A stretch of DNA of 17,725 nucleotides from an uncultured Desulfobacteraceae bacterium (GTDB taxonomy: Bacteria; Desulfobacterota; Desulfobacteria; Desulfobacterales; UBA2174): assembly GCA_937982505.1 (NCBI GenBank), contig CALJLV010000005.1:1-17725 (forward strand), given 5' to 3'. Positions within the stretch are counted from its first letter, which is position 1. Every line of letters begins with the position of its first letter. Below, in pieces: positions 16,734 to 17,725 of the stretch. The translations under genes were made by a program, and so were the position numbers. The notes under the pieces were generated by a model, which was not told where the DNA came from, searched no databases, and worked only from the letters and a program-made list of their open reading frames with translations.

Positions 16734-17347
16734 GCCTCTTCCTCGGCCTCGGCGGCGCCTTCGTCACCACCGGGGCCTTCCGTCTTGCGGGTACTCAAGA
16801 CGGTCACCAGCGTGAAGTTGACCTCGTGGGGAATCTCGATCCCGGCGCCGGTCGGGATGTCGGCCACATGGATCGCCTCGCCCACCCCCAGGTTGCTGAT
16901 GTCAATTTCGATTTTCTGCGGAATGCGCGCCGGCAGGCAGAGCACCTCCAGTTCACGGCGGATGATTTGGAGCACACCGCCCATCTCCACGCCCTTGCAT
17001 TTGCCGACGGTCACCACCGGCACCCGCACCCGCACCTTATGGTCTTCGTCGATCTGGTAAAAATCGGCATGAATGTAACGGCCGGTCACCGGATCATCCT
17101 GCAGTTCCTTGAGCATGGCCGGCCGCTCCGGCCGCGCCGGATCATCCACCGCCAGCTTGAAAACGGCCAGCGACGCGGTGCGTTTCTTGAGGGCGTTTTC
17201 CATCTCGGTCAGGTTGACCGAGAGCATCATGGGGTTCGTACCCGGTCCGTAAAGCACCGCCGGGATACGTCCATCGCGGCGCAGGGATCTGGCAGCCCCC
17301 TTGCCTTTCTGGGCGCGGGGCTGAGTTGACAGAGAAATAAAGTCCAA
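16730..17347 (-). CDS. rplY: 50S ribosomal protein bL25, long CTC form
   Basis: Ribosomal protein that binds 5S rRNA; the long form (here 205 residues) has an N-terminal L25 domain (about 1-95, with GKGAARSLRRDGRIPAVLYG and KELQDDPVTGRYIHADFYQI) and a C-terminal CTC/TL5 beta domain (about 100-185, with LGVGEAIHVADI), ending in an acidic Glu/Ala tail. The start is TTG at 17347, chosen because AGGAGG (17361-17356) lies 8 bases before it; the reading frame from there gives MDFISLSTQ. It lies 38 bases after prs, and its stop overlaps the likely pth start, the common prs-rplY-pth order. Confidence 0.95.
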   Translation of the reverse strand: MDFISLSTQPRAQKGKGAARSLRRDGRIPAVLYGPGTNPMMLSVNLTEMENALKKRTASLAVFKLAVDDPARPERPAMLKELQDDPVTGRYIHADFYQIDEDHKVRVRVPVVTVGKCKGVEMGGVLQIIRRELEVLCLPARIPQKIEIDISNLGVGEAIHVADIPTGAGIEIPHEVNFTLVTVLSTRKTEGPGGDEGAAEAEEEA

Positions 17348-17385
17348 AACGAGTTCCTCCTTGACGGTCCAGCATAGACGAAGAC

Positions 17386-17674
17386 TTAGACGAACAGTGA
17401 CGTCACCGAATCGCCGGTGACGCTGCGAATGATGGCCTCACCCATCAAGGCGGCCACCGACAGGACCTTGAAGCGTCCCGTGGCGGCGGCCTCCTCGCTG
17501 AGCGGAATCGTGTCGGTGACGATCACCTGGCGGATCGGCGAAGCCTGGATGCGCTCCAGGGCCGGTCCGGATAGGACCGGATGGCTGCAGCAGGCGTAGA
17601 CCCCCGCGGCCCCCTTGTCCATCAGGGCACCGGCGGCCCCGGTGAGGGTGCCGGCGGTGTCCACCATATCGTCC
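17386..17674 (-). CDS. prs: Ribose-phosphate pyrophosphokinase C-terminus, 5' cut by adapter sequence
   Basis: Makes phosphoribosyl pyrophosphate (PRPP) from ribose-5-phosphate and ATP, for nucleotide, His and Trp synthesis. Only about 96 C-terminal residues are present. They include the PRPP-binding loop DDMVDTAGTLTGAA, the SHPVLSGPALERI segment and VTDTIPLSEEA, all characteristic of PRPP synthetase, and end in SVTSLFV before TAA at 17388-17386. Real coding sequence stops at about 17674, where Illumina adapter sequence begins; the codon before DDMVD is therefore only partly genomic. It is the first gene seen of the prs-rplY-pth-hppA run. Confidence 0.93.
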
Positions 17675-17725
17675 AGATCGGAAGAGCGTCGTGTAGGGAA
17701 AGAGGGTAGATCTCGGTGGTTGCCG
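17675..17725. other. Illumina TruSeq adapter read-through at contig end (artefact)
   Basis: From AGATCGGAAGAGC at 17675 the sequence follows the reverse complement of the TruSeq universal adapter for 51 bases with only two mismatches (T to G at 17705 and C to T at 17721). This is recalled from the known adapter sequence; it interrupts the prs coding frame and is not genomic. Confidence 0.96.

Overview
This window looks like a GC-rich chromosomal segment from a sulfate-reducer-type member of the Desulfobacterota (former Deltaproteobacteria). That placement is inferred from gene content: a multiheme cytochrome c fused to an rnf operon, a CarD-type RNA polymerase regulator, a membrane pyrophosphatase and a prs-rplY-pth cluster. 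No rRNA, tRNA, mobile element or CRISPR array was seen. Both ends cut through genes, and the last 51 bases match an Illumina TruSeq adapter, so the right end is an assembly artefact rather than genome.

Left third (1-5486, + strand): the distal part of a division and cell wall (dcw) cluster, murG (5' truncated)-murC-ftsQ-ftsA-ftsZ. It makes and exports peptidoglycan precursors and builds the Z-ring. murB and ddl, which often sit between murC and ftsQ, are not there. A perfect 12-bp inverted repeat follows ftsZ, and then a radical SAM protein (5609-7339) of unknown substrate.

Middle (7558-12045, + strand): a pentaheme membrane-anchored cytochrome c followed by rnfC-rnfD-rnfG-rnfE-rnfA, a flavin/iron-sulfur ion-translocating electron-transfer complex. 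This is the most interesting part. RnfC keeps its two ferredoxin-type clusters but seems to lack the glycine-rich FMN/NADH loop. RnfD seems to lack the threonine normally carrying covalent FMN, while RnfG keeps its SGAT site. rnfB is missing from the expected place. Together with the cytochrome this suggests an Rnf variant wired to the periplasmic cytochrome c pool rather than to NADH (inference).

Right part (12241-17674, - strand): reading leftwards, prs (truncated by the adapter)-rplY-pth-hppA, ended by a strong intrinsic terminator, then a promoter, carD and an RluD-family pseudouridine synthase that converges on rnfA. The pyrophosphatase has the Lys/Thr signature of K+-independent H+ pumps, so the window encodes two membrane ion-pumping systems (Rnf and H+-PPase). 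pth has no ATG, GTG or TTG start that keeps its catalytic residues.
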